Shown: positions 1 through 9,758 of the stretch, one piece after another
How positions within the stretch are numbered: position 1 is the first letter of the stretch
Layout: each line of letters starts with the position of its first letter
From: Bacillus albus
GTDB lineage: Bacteria; Bacillota; Bacilli; Bacillales; Bacillaceae_G
DNA length: 58,275 nucleotides
Reading direction: 5' to 3'
Assembly (NCBI RefSeq): GCF_001884185.1
Contig: NZ_MAOE01000036.1
Span: 1 to 58,275 of the forward strand
Translations under genes and position numbers: made by a program
The notes under the pieces: generated by a model
What the model saw: the letters and a program-made list of their open reading frames with translations, nothing else
The model's database searches: none
What the model was told of the DNA's origin: nothing

Positions 1-50
1 TGTTTGTTTCGTTCAGTTTTCAAAGAACTACTTAGTCGCTCATTTGCGAC
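1..50 (-). other. rRNA operon leader (5' end of a second rrn operon, structural genes outside the window)
   Basis: On the minus strand this reads as the leader that precedes Bacillus 16S rRNA. It has a boxA-like element (TTCTTTGAAAACTGAACG, at about 27-10) followed by GAAACAAACA, and upstream of it a small hairpin with arms AGTCGC/GCGACT at 34-51. BoxA recruits the antitermination machinery (NusB, S10 and others) in known rrn operons. The 16S gene itself would lie to the left of base 1, so this assignment rests on the leader sequence and the promoters next to it. Confidence 0.85.
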
Positions 51-56
51 TTCCTT

Positions 57-170
57 ATGTTAACATCTTCATTTTTCAATGTCAACTAAGTTTTTAATTT
101 TTTTGTCGTTTTCTGCGTTTCCGCATCAGCGACGTTTATTAATTTATCATATAATAACTATTAACGTCAA
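57..170 (-). promoter_or_regulatory. Tandem rRNA promoters P1 and P2
   Basis: Two sigma-A promoters lie in tandem on the minus strand. The distal one has TTGACG at 170-165 and a -10 of ATAAAT at 147-142 (17 nt spacer). The proximal one has TTGACA at 85-80 and TAACAT at 62-57 (17 nt spacer), giving a start near base 50, just before the leader hairpin and boxA. Two closely spaced promoters are usual for Bacillus rrn operons. Confidence 0.8.
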
Positions 171-176
171 CACTTT

Positions 177-395
177 TTAATAAAAAGTTCTTTTTCTTAC
201 ATAACGAATACATTCCTCTGTATTAGCGACTCTTCGAAACAAACAAAAAATGATTTTATATCTCTCTTCCATCGCTTTTTTTACAACATCATGAATACGT
301 TCATCTTCAAAATCAAATAAAAGTTCTTCTAACTCTCTCTTCAGTATGTATTCCATTTCTTTTTTCTCTTCTTTCGTTAACATAAACCCAAGCAA
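177..395 (-). CDS. Small conserved-looking protein of unknown function
   Basis: I do not recognise this 72-residue protein. It is highly charged: a Glu/Lys-rich helical first half ([20 protein letters not shown]) is followed by a more hydrophobic, Cys-containing stretch (IIFCLFRR) and a basic tail. No signal peptide or known domain is visible. A TTG start at 395 is preceded by a good Shine-Dalgarno (GAGGTG); an in-frame ATG at 383 would give 68 residues. The gene is divergent from pdaB and ends just upstream of the rrn promoters. It is likely a real gene because of its start signals and coding-like composition, but no function can be given. Confidence 0.6.
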   Translation of the reverse strand: MLGFMLTKEEKKEMEYILKRELEELLFDFEDERIHDVVKKAMEERYKIIFCLFRRVANTEECIRYVRKRTFY

Positions 396-554
396 CTCAT
401 CACCTCAGTCATTTCTTACAGAGCAATTAAAGTTCCACTCATTTTATTCTATCATCCATTATATCCACTACTTACGATGTTAATCCCTTGTTCTCTTTTT
501 TATATTTACCGCATATATGTAACTGAAAAGGATTGGACAAAGGGGCGTAATATT

Positions 555-1319
555 ATGTTTTTCTTTTTTATTACGAGTAAAAGAAACTTTAAACACATTA
601 GCTTAATAGTGATACTTTCCTTATTTACAGCATGGCTACTCTTTTTAAAAACATATTCACACGAATCAGCTTTTTCAACTGCTACAGGACCTAAAGTCAT
701 TTACAAAGGCGACACCTCAAAAAAACAAGTTGCATTTACGTTTGATATTAGTTGGGGGGACAAAAAAGCAATTCCAATCCTTGATACACTTAAAGAAAGA
801 GATATTAAGAATGCAACTTTCTTCCTTTCTGCTGCATGGGCAGAAAGACACCCTGATGTTGTTGAGCGCATCATAAAAGATGGACATGAAATCGGTAGTA
901 TGGGGTACAATTACACGTCCTACACTTCTCTAGAGACAAATGAAATACGAAGAGATCTTTTGCGAGCGCAAGATGTGTTTACAAAACTTGGTGTGAAACA
1001 AATCAAACTGTTACGTCCACCTAGTGGAGACTTTAACAAAACAACACTTAAAATAGCAGAATCACTCGGATACACTGTCGTTCATTGGAGTAATAACTCA
1101 AACGACTGGAAAAACCCTGGCGTAAACAATATCGTTTCCACCGTCTCTAATAATTTAAAAGGTGGAGATATCGTCTTATTACACGCATCCGATTCTGCCC
1201 TTCAAACAAATAAAGCTTTACCACTGCTTCTACAAAAATTAAAGAGTGGCGGCTATGAACAAATATCCGTATCACAACTTATTTCCAACACAAGTACGAA
1301 AAGTGAAGATGTACAATAA
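555..1319 (+). CDS. pdaB: Sporulation polysaccharide deacetylase-family protein PdaB
   Basis: This 254-residue protein belongs to the NodB/polysaccharide deacetylase family, PdaB (YbaN) branch, which in B. subtilis is needed to keep spores stable late in sporulation. An N-terminal signal anchor ([16 protein letters not shown]) puts the domain outside the membrane. The conserved segments [32 protein letters not shown] and DIVLLHASD are all present. Motif 1 is TFDI rather than the catalytic TFDD, and the motif-2 metal histidine is absent ([10 protein letters not shown]), so deacetylase activity is doubtful. I chose the ATG at 555 because AAAGGGG at about 540-545 is a proper ribosome site; a frame open from 477 has none. 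The gene converges on kbaA across a shared terminator. Confidence 0.93.
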   Translation: MFFFFITSKRNFKHISLIVILSLFTAWLLFLKTYSHESAFSTATGPKVIYKGDTSKKQVAFTFDISWGDKKAIPILDTLKERDIKNATFFLSAAWAERHPDVVERIIKDGHEIGSMGYNYTSYTSLETNEIRRDLLRAQDVFTKLGVKQIKLLRPPSGDFNKTTLKIAESLGYTVVHWSNNSNDWKNPGVNNIVSTVSNNLKGGDIVLLHASDSALQTNKALPLLLQKLKSGGYEQISVSQLISNTSTKSEDVQ

Positions 1320-1332
1320 TTTTTGACACATA

Positions 1333-1371
1333 AAAAGCTCTACTACCTTTCATTTAGGTAATAGAGCTTCT
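1333..1371. terminator. Bidirectional terminator between pdaB and kbaA
   Basis: Inverted repeat AAGCTCTAcTACCT / AGGTAaTAGAGCTT with a short loop, between two convergent genes. On the minus strand the stem is followed by TTTTTA, a good U tract for kbaA; on the plus strand it is followed by CTTTC, weaker, for pdaB. Confidence 0.8.
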
Positions 1372-1409
1372 TTCATTCATACAAATCTCCTGCGTAAAAA
1401 CTCTCTTAA

Positions 1410-2021
1410 TTAGACCGACTTACTCGTCTTTCCAATTAAACGATGTAATATAAGTAACTGATATGCATTACATAATAAAAGTGGTATCACCATTAAATAT
1501 AACCAATCTGTATCATTAATTCGAAGAGCTGGTACCCACTCAAGAATCGTTACAACAACCATAAAGAACAAAGCGGGCACGAATGCCTTTTTGTTCGTTT
1601 CTTTACTTTTTATATAAGCAACAATGGCACCAAACACAAATAATACACCTGCAACAAGTATATTATTTCCTAATGAAACTTCCCCATTTGCAATCAATAC
1701 AGATCTTAAATACACGAAATCAAATAAAACGAATGCAATAAAGAAGAGCTGCACTGTATTCCATAAGGAAGGTGACCTGAACATCCCTAGCCCAAAACGA
1801 TGGATTGTTAAATAGGCAAAGAACCCCATTTGACTAATAACACTAAAAATGAATCCTACGCCCATCAACCAGAAGGAAACTGCTAAAATCTCCTTTCCGT
1901 CTAAATTTTGAAAAAATTTAGCGTACTTGTCCCATTCTAAAACAAACCCAATAATGACCGTACTAATCCCACCAAGAAACAACGTCGTAAAAAATAGTCG
2001 TACCCACTTGCGGCTATTCAC
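1410..2021 (-). CDS. kbaA: KinB-signalling pathway activator KbaA
   Basis: A 203-residue integral membrane protein with about six hydrophobic segments (for example LFFTTLFLGGISTVIIGFVL near the N-terminus and LYLMVIPLLLCNAYQLLIL near the C-terminus). It matches the length and location of KbaA, which in B. subtilis is required for the sporulation kinase KinB to feed the phosphorelay. Translation starts at GTG 2021 behind GGGGGATG. The position between gerD and pdaB is the conserved Bacillus arrangement. No enzymatic motif is visible. The name rests on synteny and remembered similarity. Confidence 0.88.
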   Translation of the reverse strand: MNSRKWVRLFFTTLFLGGISTVIIGFVLEWDKYAKFFQNLDGKEILAVSFWLMGVGFIFSVISQMGFFAYLTIHRFGLGMFRSPSLWNTVQLFFIAFVLFDFVYLRSVLIANGEVSLGNNILVAGVLFVFGAIVAYIKSKETNKKAFVPALFFMVVVTILEWVPALRINDTDWLYLMVIPLLLCNAYQLLILHRLIGKTSKSV

Positions 2022-2095
2022 AACACATCCCCCATTATCCTTATATTTCTAATCAAATTGTATCAATGACAATTTCAAAAAGCTAGCCATGTTCA

Positions 2096-2125
2096 TGTAT
2101 AAATTCCTTAAAGATATTTATATTA
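2096..2125 (+). promoter_or_regulatory. Candidate forespore (sigma-G-type) promoter of gerD
   Basis: TGTATA at 2096-2101 and TATATTA at 2119-2125 are separated by 17 nt, about 36 bases before the gerD start. This is only a partial match to sigma-F/sigma-G promoters (GTATA-type -35, CATAnTA-type -10). gerD is known to be forespore-expressed in B. subtilis, which makes the position sensible. Confidence 0.35.
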
Positions 2126-2160
2126 AAAAGAGAGAACTGTGCTGAAAGGAGTTCCAACTT

Positions 2161-2778
2161 ATGAAACGGATGCTGCTCGTTTTGACTTCTTCTTTTCTAT
2201 TTTTTGTACTTGTAGCATGTGCACAAGAAAAAGAAGCAAAGTCCGAACTTGATTATGATCAAACGAAGAAAATGATTGTTGATATTTTAAAAACCGATCA
2301 AGGTAAGAAAGCCATTCAAGATGTGTTAACTGATGAAAAAATGAAACAAGCACTCATACTAGATGAAACAGTAGTAAAGAAAACGATTGAAGATGCAATG
2401 GTATCCGACAAAGGGCAACAATTCTGGGAAAAGCTCTTTAAAGACCCTGAGTTCTCATCGAAATTCGCTAAAAGTATGGGAAAAGAACAAACAGCCTTAA
2501 TGAAAACATTACTAAAAGACCCTGAATACCAGGCAGGCGTTATAGAAATTATGAAAAACCCTGAAGTAGAAAAAATGATGCTACAAACGATGAAGAGCAA
2601 AGAATACCGCCAATATTTACAACAAGTACTAACAGAAACTGCCGAAAGCCCACTCTTCCAAGCTAAGATGATAGATATTATTAGTAAAGGTGTACAAAAG
2701 GCTGAAAAAAGTGGTTCTGATAAAAAAGAAGCAGGCGGTGAAGGTGGTTCTCAAGATAGTAAAAAGGAACAGCAGTAA
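2161..2778 (+). CDS. gerD: Spore germination lipoprotein GerD
   Basis: A 205-residue lipoprotein: the first 20 residues form a signal peptide ending in a lipobox (VLVAC), with Cys20 as the lipidated residue. The mature part is rich in Lys, Glu and Met with repeated helical units (KDPEFSSKF, KDPEYQAGV, KNPEVEKMM), as expected for GerD, the inner-membrane scaffold that clusters nutrient germinant receptors into the germinosome. The C-terminal tail is low-complexity (Gly, Ser, Lys, Glu). AAGGAG lies 11 bases before the ATG. The gene is convergent with salA, and a shared hairpin lies between them. Confidence 0.95.
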   Translation: MKRMLLVLTSSFLFFVLVACAQEKEAKSELDYDQTKKMIVDILKTDQGKKAIQDVLTDEKMKQALILDETVVKKTIEDAMVSDKGQQFWEKLFKDPEFSSKFAKSMGKEQTALMKTLLKDPEYQAGVIEIMKNPEVEKMMLQTMKSKEYRQYLQQVLTETAESPLFQAKMIDIISKGVQKAEKSGSDKKEAGGEGGSQDSKKEQQ

Positions 2779-2791
2779 TTATAGTTATAGT

Positions 2792-2825
2792 AATGAGTGG
2801 ACAATATATGTATCGTCCACTCATT
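2792..2825. terminator. Terminator between convergent gerD and salA
   Basis: Perfect 11-bp inverted repeat AATGAGTGGAC / GTCCACTCATT with a 12-nt loop. On the plus strand a T-rich run (ATTATTTTATTTTTG) follows, ending gerD. On the minus strand it starts seven bases after the salA stop but has no strong U tract. Confidence 0.8.
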
Positions 2826-2831
2826 ATTATT

Positions 2832-3899
2832 TTATTTTTGCGCAACAGCTGTTTTATCAATTACCGTCTCAGCTATCGTGCGATAAATAAGACCTGTCGT
2901 ATGTGTATCCTCGTATACTGACGGCGCAAAGTCTTCTTTATTCCAATCAGGTTGTTGAAGCGGGATTCGGCCAAGTACTTCTGTTTGAAGTTCTGTAGCT
3001 AATTTATCTCCTCCCCCTCTTCCGAACACATATTCTTTTTCACCAGTTGTTTTACTTTCGAAATACGCCATATTTTCAACAACGCCAAGAATACTATGTT
3101 CTGTACGTAAAGCCATAGCTCCAGCACGCGCTGCTACAAATGCCGCTGTTGGATGTGGCGTTGTGACAATAATCTCTTTACAAGCTGGCAACATCGAATG
3201 TAAATCTAACGCAACATCACCTGTACCCGGTGGTAAATCTAAAACTAAATAGTCTAAATCTCCCCACTCTACTTCTGTAAAGAAATGATTTAACATTTTC
3301 CCAAGCATAGGCCCTCTCCAAATAACCGGTGCATTATCCTCTACAAAGAACCCCATTGAGATTACCTTTACACCTAGGCGTTCCACTGGGATTATTCTAT
3401 CTCCTCTTACAACAGGACGTTTTTCTATCCCCATCATATCCGGTACACTAAAACCATAAATATCAGCATCAATGATACCAACCTTTTTCCCTAGACGAGC
3501 TAAAGCAATAGCAAGGTTAACAGAAACTGTTGATTTTCCAACTCCACCTTTTCCACTCGCCACTGCTAAAAATGTCGTTTTTGAATTTGGTGACAATAAA
3601 GATTCCGTTTGTCCCTCTTCCTGTTCTGGTGCAAACTGAGATAATTCCTCTTCTGTAAATTCTGCAAAGCGAAGCCCTACTGTTGCTGCGCCTAGTTCTT
3701 TTACTAACTTTACAATTCCAGATTGCAATTGCATTTGTTCCGCTGTACCGGTTTTTACGATTGCAATTTTAACACTTACATGTTCCTTCTCAGGCTTAAC
3801 TGTTACCTCTTTAATTGCCCCTGTTTCTTTTAACGTTTTATGTAAAAATGGATCTACAATCCCTTCTAACGCTTCAACTACTTGCTCTTTCGTTACCAT
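2832..3899 (-). CDS. salA: Mrp/ApbC-family P-loop ATPase SalA
   Basis: A 355-residue protein with an N-terminal MIP18/DUF59 domain (about residues 1-80) and a C-terminal MinD/Mrp-type ATPase domain. The deviant Walker A motif GKGGVGKS lies at about residues 116-123, followed by DADIYG and DLPPGTGD. Mrp/ApbC proteins carry iron-sulfur clusters to apo-proteins; the B. subtilis homologue SalA (YbaL) also represses scoC and so affects extracellular protease production. The family CxxC near the C-terminus is not evident here. It stands alone between cwlD and gerD with its own likely promoter. Confidence 0.93.
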   Translation of the reverse strand: MVTKEQVVEALEGIVDPFLHKTLKETGAIKEVTVKPEKEHVSVKIAIVKTGTAEQMQLQSGIVKLVKELGAATVGLRFAEFTEEELSQFAPEQEEGQTESLLSPNSKTTFLAVASGKGGVGKSTVSVNLAIALARLGKKVGIIDADIYGFSVPDMMGIEKRPVVRGDRIIPVERLGVKVISMGFFVEDNAPVIWRGPMLGKMLNHFFTEVEWGDLDYLVLDLPPGTGDVALDLHSMLPACKEIIVTTPHPTAAFVAARAGAMALRTEHSILGVVENMAYFESKTTGEKEYVFGRGGGDKLATELQTEVLGRIPLQQPDWNKEDFAPSVYEDTHTTGLIYRTIAETVIDKTAVAQK

Positions 3900-3985
3900 A
3901 ATTAGCCCAGCCCCCTGTATGAAAAATAACGTAATGTTAATTTAATGTCTCTTTTTATCTTCAAAATAAATGCGTTTACATTTCC

Positions 3986-4015
3986 AGTATAACATATTTT
4001 CGGAAAACTTCGTTA
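3986..4015 (-). promoter_or_regulatory. Candidate salA promoter with extended -10
   Basis: TGtTATACT at 3994-3986 is a good extended -10 element. The matching -35 position (AACGAA-like) is poor. It lies just after the cwlD terminator and about 85 bases before the salA start. Confidence 0.45.
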
Positions 4016-4024
4016 ACGAGAGAA

Positions 4025-4057
4025 CCGCAAAAAAATCCTCCTTATTCTGGAGGATTT
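4025..4057 (-). terminator. Intrinsic terminator overlapping the 3' end of cwlD
   Basis: Minus-strand AAATCCTCC / GGAGGATTT stem with a 7-nt loop, followed by TTTTTTT. The upstream arm lies inside the coding sequence and the stop codon TAA is in the loop, so the last residues of CwlD are encoded by the stem. Confidence 0.88.
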
Positions 4058-4755
4058 CCTTTTTCGGTGAAATAACGTAATATACCACGATATACCGCAG
4101 CGGCTACCTTTTGCTGATATTTCTCCGAATTTAACATATATCTTTCATTTACATTCGATAAAAATCCAGCTTCAATTAAAGCGCCTGGTGTTTTCGCATA
4201 CTTTAATAAATACACATGAGAAATTGTTTTAGCAGAACGATTCGTATTCTCTAAACTCGTTCTCAATTCAGCTTGTATAAATTTCGCAGCACGTTCATTT
4301 TCAATCGAAGAACGATAATAGAACGTTTGTGCGCCTTTCGATCCACTACTAGTTAAAGCGTTTAAATGAATACTCGCAAAAAAGTCTATATCAGGTTTAT
4401 TAATAATCTCTACACGCTTTTTTAAATCCTCTGCTTTACGTCTACTATATGATTTTGTATCTTTCTGGGCTAAATCATAATCTCCATCTCTCGTTAAAAT
4501 AACTAGCGCACCCTGCTCTTGCAAATAATCTTGCACCTTCTTTGTAATTTCAAGCGTAATATTCTTTTCTACAATATCCTTTCCCCCAACTGCTCCTCCG
4601 TCTGGTCCACCATGCCCAGCATCTAATACAATTACTTTCCCTGATAAGGGTAAATTCCAAGCTCGCCACGATTTTGTAATTTGAAACTCTTGTTTGACTA
4701 AAAAAAACAAAACAACCGCAGCGAGTGCAAAAGAGATAATTCGAATTCTCTTCAT
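4042..4755 (-). CDS. cwlD: Sporulation N-acetylmuramoyl-L-alanine amidase CwlD
   Basis: A 237-residue zinc amidase of the Amidase_3 family. A signal anchor (IISFALAAVVLFFLV) leads to the catalytic domain, whose zinc/catalytic residues are visible as DAGHGG, the Glu in NITLEI, SIHLNA and EAGFLSN. In spore formation CwlD strips the peptide from muramic acid so that PdaA can make muramic delta-lactam, the mark needed for cortex lysis at germination. In B. subtilis GerD neighbours it as here and GerS-type partners occur in other species. It follows ybaK by 66 bases with no terminator between, so they are probably cotranscribed. Confidence 0.95.
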   Translation of the reverse strand: MKRIRIISFALAAVVLFFLVKQEFQITKSWRAWNLPLSGKVIVLDAGHGGPDGGAVGGKDIVEKNITLEITKKVQDYLQEQGALVILTRDGDYDLAQKDTKSYSRRKAEDLKKRVEIINKPDIDFFASIHLNALTSSGSKGAQTFYYRSSIENERAAKFIQAELRTSLENTNRSAKTISHVYLLKYAKTPGALIEAGFLSNVNERYMLNSEKYQQKVAAAVYRGILRYFTEKGNPPE

Positions 4756-4821
4756 ACCTTTCCTCCTCCAGCTAGTCCCTCTAATTACTTATATGGGACA
4801 AGAGGAAAGTTTATGCTTGTC

Positions 4822-5250
4822 TTAATGAAGCTTTAATCGATATCTTCTTTCACCTTTTTCATATCCTTCCTGCCACCATAAGCCGATAAACTGCTGGCAA
4901 GATTCAAAAAGCAATTCCTCATCTTGTAACTTAATTTCACGCATAGTCATGCTCGCTAAAAATTGAAATAGCGTTTCCGTTAATTGTTGCTCTTCTTCTA
5001 AGGCTCTATATTTCACATCAAAGAACGATTCACCATAATAACCAAATTTACTATATCTCGCTCCTAATAAATACGATTCTATTCCTAATTCAATACAGTA
5101 ATCTTCATACTGCCGATGAAGTTCCTGCATCTGAAAGGCATCTCTAATATTTGAACGTAATGTTTTTAATGATAATTCTCGCAGCATCTTCCGTTCATAT
5201 TTCAACTGCTTTTCTTTTTGTTTTTCTTGTAAGCTGACAATGACATTCAT
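4822..5250 (-). CDS. ybaK: YbaK-like protein (DUF2521 family)
   Basis: A 142-residue soluble protein, rich in Glu, Gln, Leu and aromatic residues, with a basic helical N-terminus (QEKQKEKQLKYERKMLREL) and a Trp/Tyr-rich C-terminus (FIGLWWQEGYEKGERRYRLK). Its position between rpsI and cwlD and its length match B. subtilis YbaK, whose function is unknown. GGGAGG at 5268-5263 is the ribosome site for ATG 5250. A perfect 14-bp palindrome abuts that site. The methyltransferase gene ybaJ, which I recall at this place in B. subtilis, is absent. Confidence 0.75.
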   Translation of the reverse strand: MNVIVSLQEKQKEKQLKYERKMLRELSLKTLRSNIRDAFQMQELHRQYEDYCIELGIESYLLGARYSKFGYYGESFFDVKYRALEEEQQLTETLFQFLASMTMREIKLQDEELLFESCQQFIGLWWQEGYEKGERRYRLKLH

Positions 5251-5267
5251 AGTACTTATAAACCTCC

Positions 5268-5281
5268 CTAATACGTATTAG
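5268..5281. promoter_or_regulatory. Perfect palindrome upstream of ybaK (possible operator)
   Basis: CTAATACGTATTAG is a perfect 14-bp palindrome directly adjoining the ybaK Shine-Dalgarno. With no loop bases it looks more like a dimeric regulator site than an RNA hairpin. No regulator can be named. Confidence 0.35.
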
Positions 5282-5365
5282 TCTAAACTTCTAAAGAAGA
5301 AGCATACGCGAGAGGGTAGCACTAAAATATTCCAAACTACAAAAATTCCAAATGAGGAATGAAAC

Positions 5366-5397
5366 ATAAAAAACCCCAACCAAAATGGTTGGGGTTT
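5366..5397 (-). terminator. Terminator of rplM-rpsI
   Basis: Perfect 11-bp stem AAACCCCAACC / GGTTGGGGTTT with a 5-nt loop, followed on the minus strand by TTTTTTATG. It begins 15 bases after the rpsI stop. Confidence 0.93.
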
Positions 5398-5411
5398 GTA
5401 GTTCGCAAAAA

Positions 5412-5804
5412 TTAACGTTTTGAGAACTGAGGTGCACGACGTGCGCCTTTAAGACCGTATTTTTTACGCTCTTTCATACGTGCGTCACGAGTTAATAGAC
5501 CTGCACGTTTTAGTGTTAGACGGTATTCTGGATCAGCTTTTAATAAAGCGCGAGAAATACCGTGACGAATAGCACCAGCTTGACCAGTGTATCCACCACC
5601 ATTTACGTTTACAAGTACATCGTAGTTACCTAAAGTTTCTGTTGCAACTAGAGGTTGTTTCACTACTTCACGTAATGCAGCAAATGGGATATAGTTTTCA
5701 AAATCACGACCGTTAATGATAACGCGTCCTTCGCCTGGAACTAGGCGTACGCGCGCTACTGAACTCTTACGACGTCCAGTGCCATAGTATTGAACCTGTG
5801 CCAA
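5412..5804 (-). CDS. rpsI: 30S ribosomal protein S9
   Basis: A 130-residue protein of normal length for bacterial S9. It contains the family signature around [20 protein letters not shown] and ends in the conserved basic tail (RRAPQFSKR) that reaches into the ribosomal P site and touches tRNA. The gene follows rplM by 21 bases, the usual L13-S9 pair, and shares its promoter and L13 leader. Confidence 0.98.
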
Positions 5805-5825
5805 AGTAAGCCCTCCTTTAATTGA

Positions 5826-6263
5826 TTATCCGCGAAGTTCGTAAACTTCTGGTTTTTGTGCTTGGTGTGGATGCTCTGCTCCAGCATACACGTTTAGTTT
5901 CTTAGAAACTTGACGGCCTAGGCGTCCTTTTGGAAGCATGCCTTTAATTGCAAGCTCTAACATTTGTACAGGGTAGTTTGTACGCATTTCAAGAGCTGTT
6001 CTTTGTTTAAGTCCACCTGGGTGGTTAGTGTGACGGTAGTAAATTTTATCGTTTAATTTATTACCTGTTAAATGAATTTTCTCAGCGTTAATAATAATTA
6101 CATGATCACCCGTGTCAACGTGTGGTGTAAATGTAGGTTTGTTTTTACCACGTAAAATGGATGCTACTTCACTAGCAAGGCGACCTAAAGTTTGACCTTC
6201 AGCATCAACCACATACCATTTACGCTCAACTTCGTTAGCTTTTGCCATAAAAGTCGTACGCAT
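5826..6263 (-). CDS. rplM: 50S ribosomal protein L13
   Basis: A 145-residue L13, an early-assembling 23S rRNA binder. The family core [18 protein letters not shown] and the [10 protein letters not shown] signature are present. ATG 6263 follows GAGGAGGG; an internal Met at residue 6 is less likely to be the start. It leads the rplM-rpsI operon and sits behind a sigma-A promoter and an RNA leader of the L13 type, so autogenous control is expected. Confidence 0.98.
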
Positions 6264-6289
6264 GTGTTTCCCTCCTCGTTATCTTTTCC

Positions 6290-6360
6290 ATAGAAAAAAT
6301 CTATTGTTTATCTTAAACACGATTTCCTTCCGGGGCTAATCGTGGTTTTAGAAACAATAC
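6290..6360 (-). ncRNA. L13 leader RNA (autoregulatory mRNA element)
   Basis: Between the promoter and the rplM ribosome site the RNA can form an outer stem pairing TATTGTTT with AAACAATA and an inner stem CACGATT/AATCGTG with conserved-looking GCCCCGGAAGG between them. This is the place and shape of the Firmicute L13 leader family, thought to bind L13 and reduce expression. The family match is from memory. Confidence 0.75.
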
Positions 6361-6368
6361 CATATGTT

Positions 6369-6397
6369 ATGATATACTTTTGAGTTTCTAATGTCAA
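6369..6397 (-). promoter_or_regulatory. Sigma-A promoter of rplM-rpsI
   Basis: TTGACA at 6397-6392 and TATCAT at 6374-6369 with a 17-nt spacer. It begins 19 bases after the truA stop. Confidence 0.88.
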
Positions 6398-6415
6398 GCA
6401 AATGTTACACCAGGA

Positions 6416-7159
6416 TTAGTTGTTATAGTTTACCTGCCATAAGTAAAGCCCATGACCAGGAGCCATCTTTCCAGCAAACTGACGATTTTGTTTCGCTAGA
6501 ATCTCTGGAATGCTGTCTGGATCAAGCTTTCCTTGCCCTATGCTCAGTAACGTACCAACAATAATTCTGACCATATTATATAAAAATCCATTACCTACAA
6601 AACGAAAAATTAATTCATCATCTTGCTCAATTAGCTCAATTTCATAAATTGTTCTCACTTTATCTTTTTTGTCAGTTTTTGCCGAACAAAAAGAAGTGAA
6701 ATCATGCGTTCCGATAAAATAAGGGATCGCTTTTCTTATAGAGTTTATTTCGAGTGGATATGGATATTGATATACGTAATTTCTACGGAATACATCCGCA
6801 GTCTTTGATAATAATACACGATAACGATATTCTTTTCTCTCAACACCGTAACGCGCATGAAATTCTTCTGTTTTTTTCTCTACATGCCTGATAACAATAT
6901 CATCTGGCAACATTGTGTTTAATGCATTACTCCATTGCCACTCTTCAAGAGACAACGGTGTATCAAAGTGTATGACTTGTCCTTTAGCATGAACAGTAGA
7001 ATCCGTTCTGCCCGATGCTTGAACACGAACAAGTTCTCCTTTATGCAATTTCTGTAAAGCTTTCTCTATCTCTTGTTGAACAGTACGATGCTGCGGCTGA
7101 ATTTGATAACCACAAAAATGCATGCCATCATATGCAACCGTACATTTTATTCTATCCAT
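6416..7159 (-). CDS. truA: tRNA pseudouridine(38-40) synthase TruA
   Basis: A 247-residue pseudouridine synthase that modifies uridines 38, 39 and 40 in the tRNA anticodon arm. The catalytic aspartate lies in [14 protein letters not shown] (about residue 55), and the family motifs MLPDDI, FHARY and NGFLYNMVR are present. I chose ATG 7159 (MDRIKCTV), the usual length. A further in-frame ATG at 7174 overlaps the ecfT stop as TAATG and would add five residues; both are compatible with translational coupling to ecfT. Confidence 0.95.
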   Translation of the reverse strand: MDRIKCTVAYDGMHFCGYQIQPQHRTVQQEIEKALQKLHKGELVRVQASGRTDSTVHAKGQVIHFDTPLSLEEWQWSNALNTMLPDDIVIRHVEKKTEEFHARYGVERKEYRYRVLLSKTADVFRRNYVYQYPYPLEINSIRKAIPYFIGTHDFTSFCSAKTDKKDKVRTIYEIELIEQDDELIFRFVGNGFLYNMVRIIVGTLLSIGQGKLDPDSIPEILAKQNRQFAGKMAPGHGLYLWQVNYNN

Positions 7160-7173
7160 TTCTCTATTCTCCA

Positions 7174-7955
7174 TTACGATCGCACCCATACCAAAATACA
7201 AGCTAAACAGAGTAAGCTTATAATCGTTACTGTATCGCTTGTTTTCCAGCGTAGTTGCCTAAATTTAGTACGTCCTTCGCCACTTTGATATCCACGAGCC
7301 TCCATAGCAATTGCTAAGTCCTCAGCACGCTTAAAAGCACTGATAAATAGAGGGACGAGTAGTGAGATAATAGCTTTCATCCTATCTTTTATCGGTCCCC
7401 CAGCGAAATCAATACCACGTGACGCTTGTGCCTTCATTATTTTACTCGTTTCATCCATCAATGTCGGGATAAAACGAAGAGAAATTGACATCATTAATGC
7501 GATTTCATGAACAGGAACTTTTATACGCTTCAGCGGCTTTAATAACGTCTCCAAACCATCTGTAATCTCAATAGGTGTCGTCGTTAACGTTAATAATGTC
7601 GTCATTAAAATAATAACGAAGAATCGTATAGAAATGTATATCCCTTGCTCTAATCCTTTTTCATGTATCGAAAACCAACCAAGCTGGAATAGTACTTCTC
7701 CTTCTTTATTTGTAAAAATATGCAGGAAAAATGTAAAAAGAAAAATCCATAGAATTGGTTTTAAGCCCGAAAGTACATAACGAATCGGCACTTTTGCAAA
7801 AAATAAAGCAATGAGTGCATATAAAAATAAAAATCCATATGAAATCGCATTATTTGCTAAGAAAACAACAAATACATATAAAAAGACAATCAGCAGCTTC
7901 GTACGTGGATCAAGTTGATGAATAAGAGAATTCCCTGGAATATACCTTCCAATAA

Positions 7956-7968
<13 letters not shown>
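7174..7968 (-). CDS. ecfT: ECF transporter transmembrane coupling protein EcfT
   Basis: A 264-residue membrane protein with several hydrophobic segments and a cytoplasmic helical region containing the two short Ala-Arg-Gly-type coupling motifs (ASRG in MKAQASRGI and ARG in MEARGY) by which EcfT grips the two ATPases. With EcfA1 and EcfA2 it forms the energizing module shared by many vitamin- and metal-binding S components encoded elsewhere; no S component lies in the window. The start overlaps ecfA2 by 13 bases. Confidence 0.95.
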
Positions 7969-9750
<1,782 letters not shown>

Positions 9751-9758
9751 AATTATCA

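Noticed and set aside
477-554. Longer PdaB starting at 477
   Set aside because: No ribosome site at 477 and the added residues are not seen in the family; ATG 555 has AAAGGGG upstream.
5282-5345. Possible sigma-E promoter before ybaK-cwlD
   Set aside because: GAATATT and CGTATGCT resemble the two elements but the spacer is about 17 instead of 13 to 15 bases.
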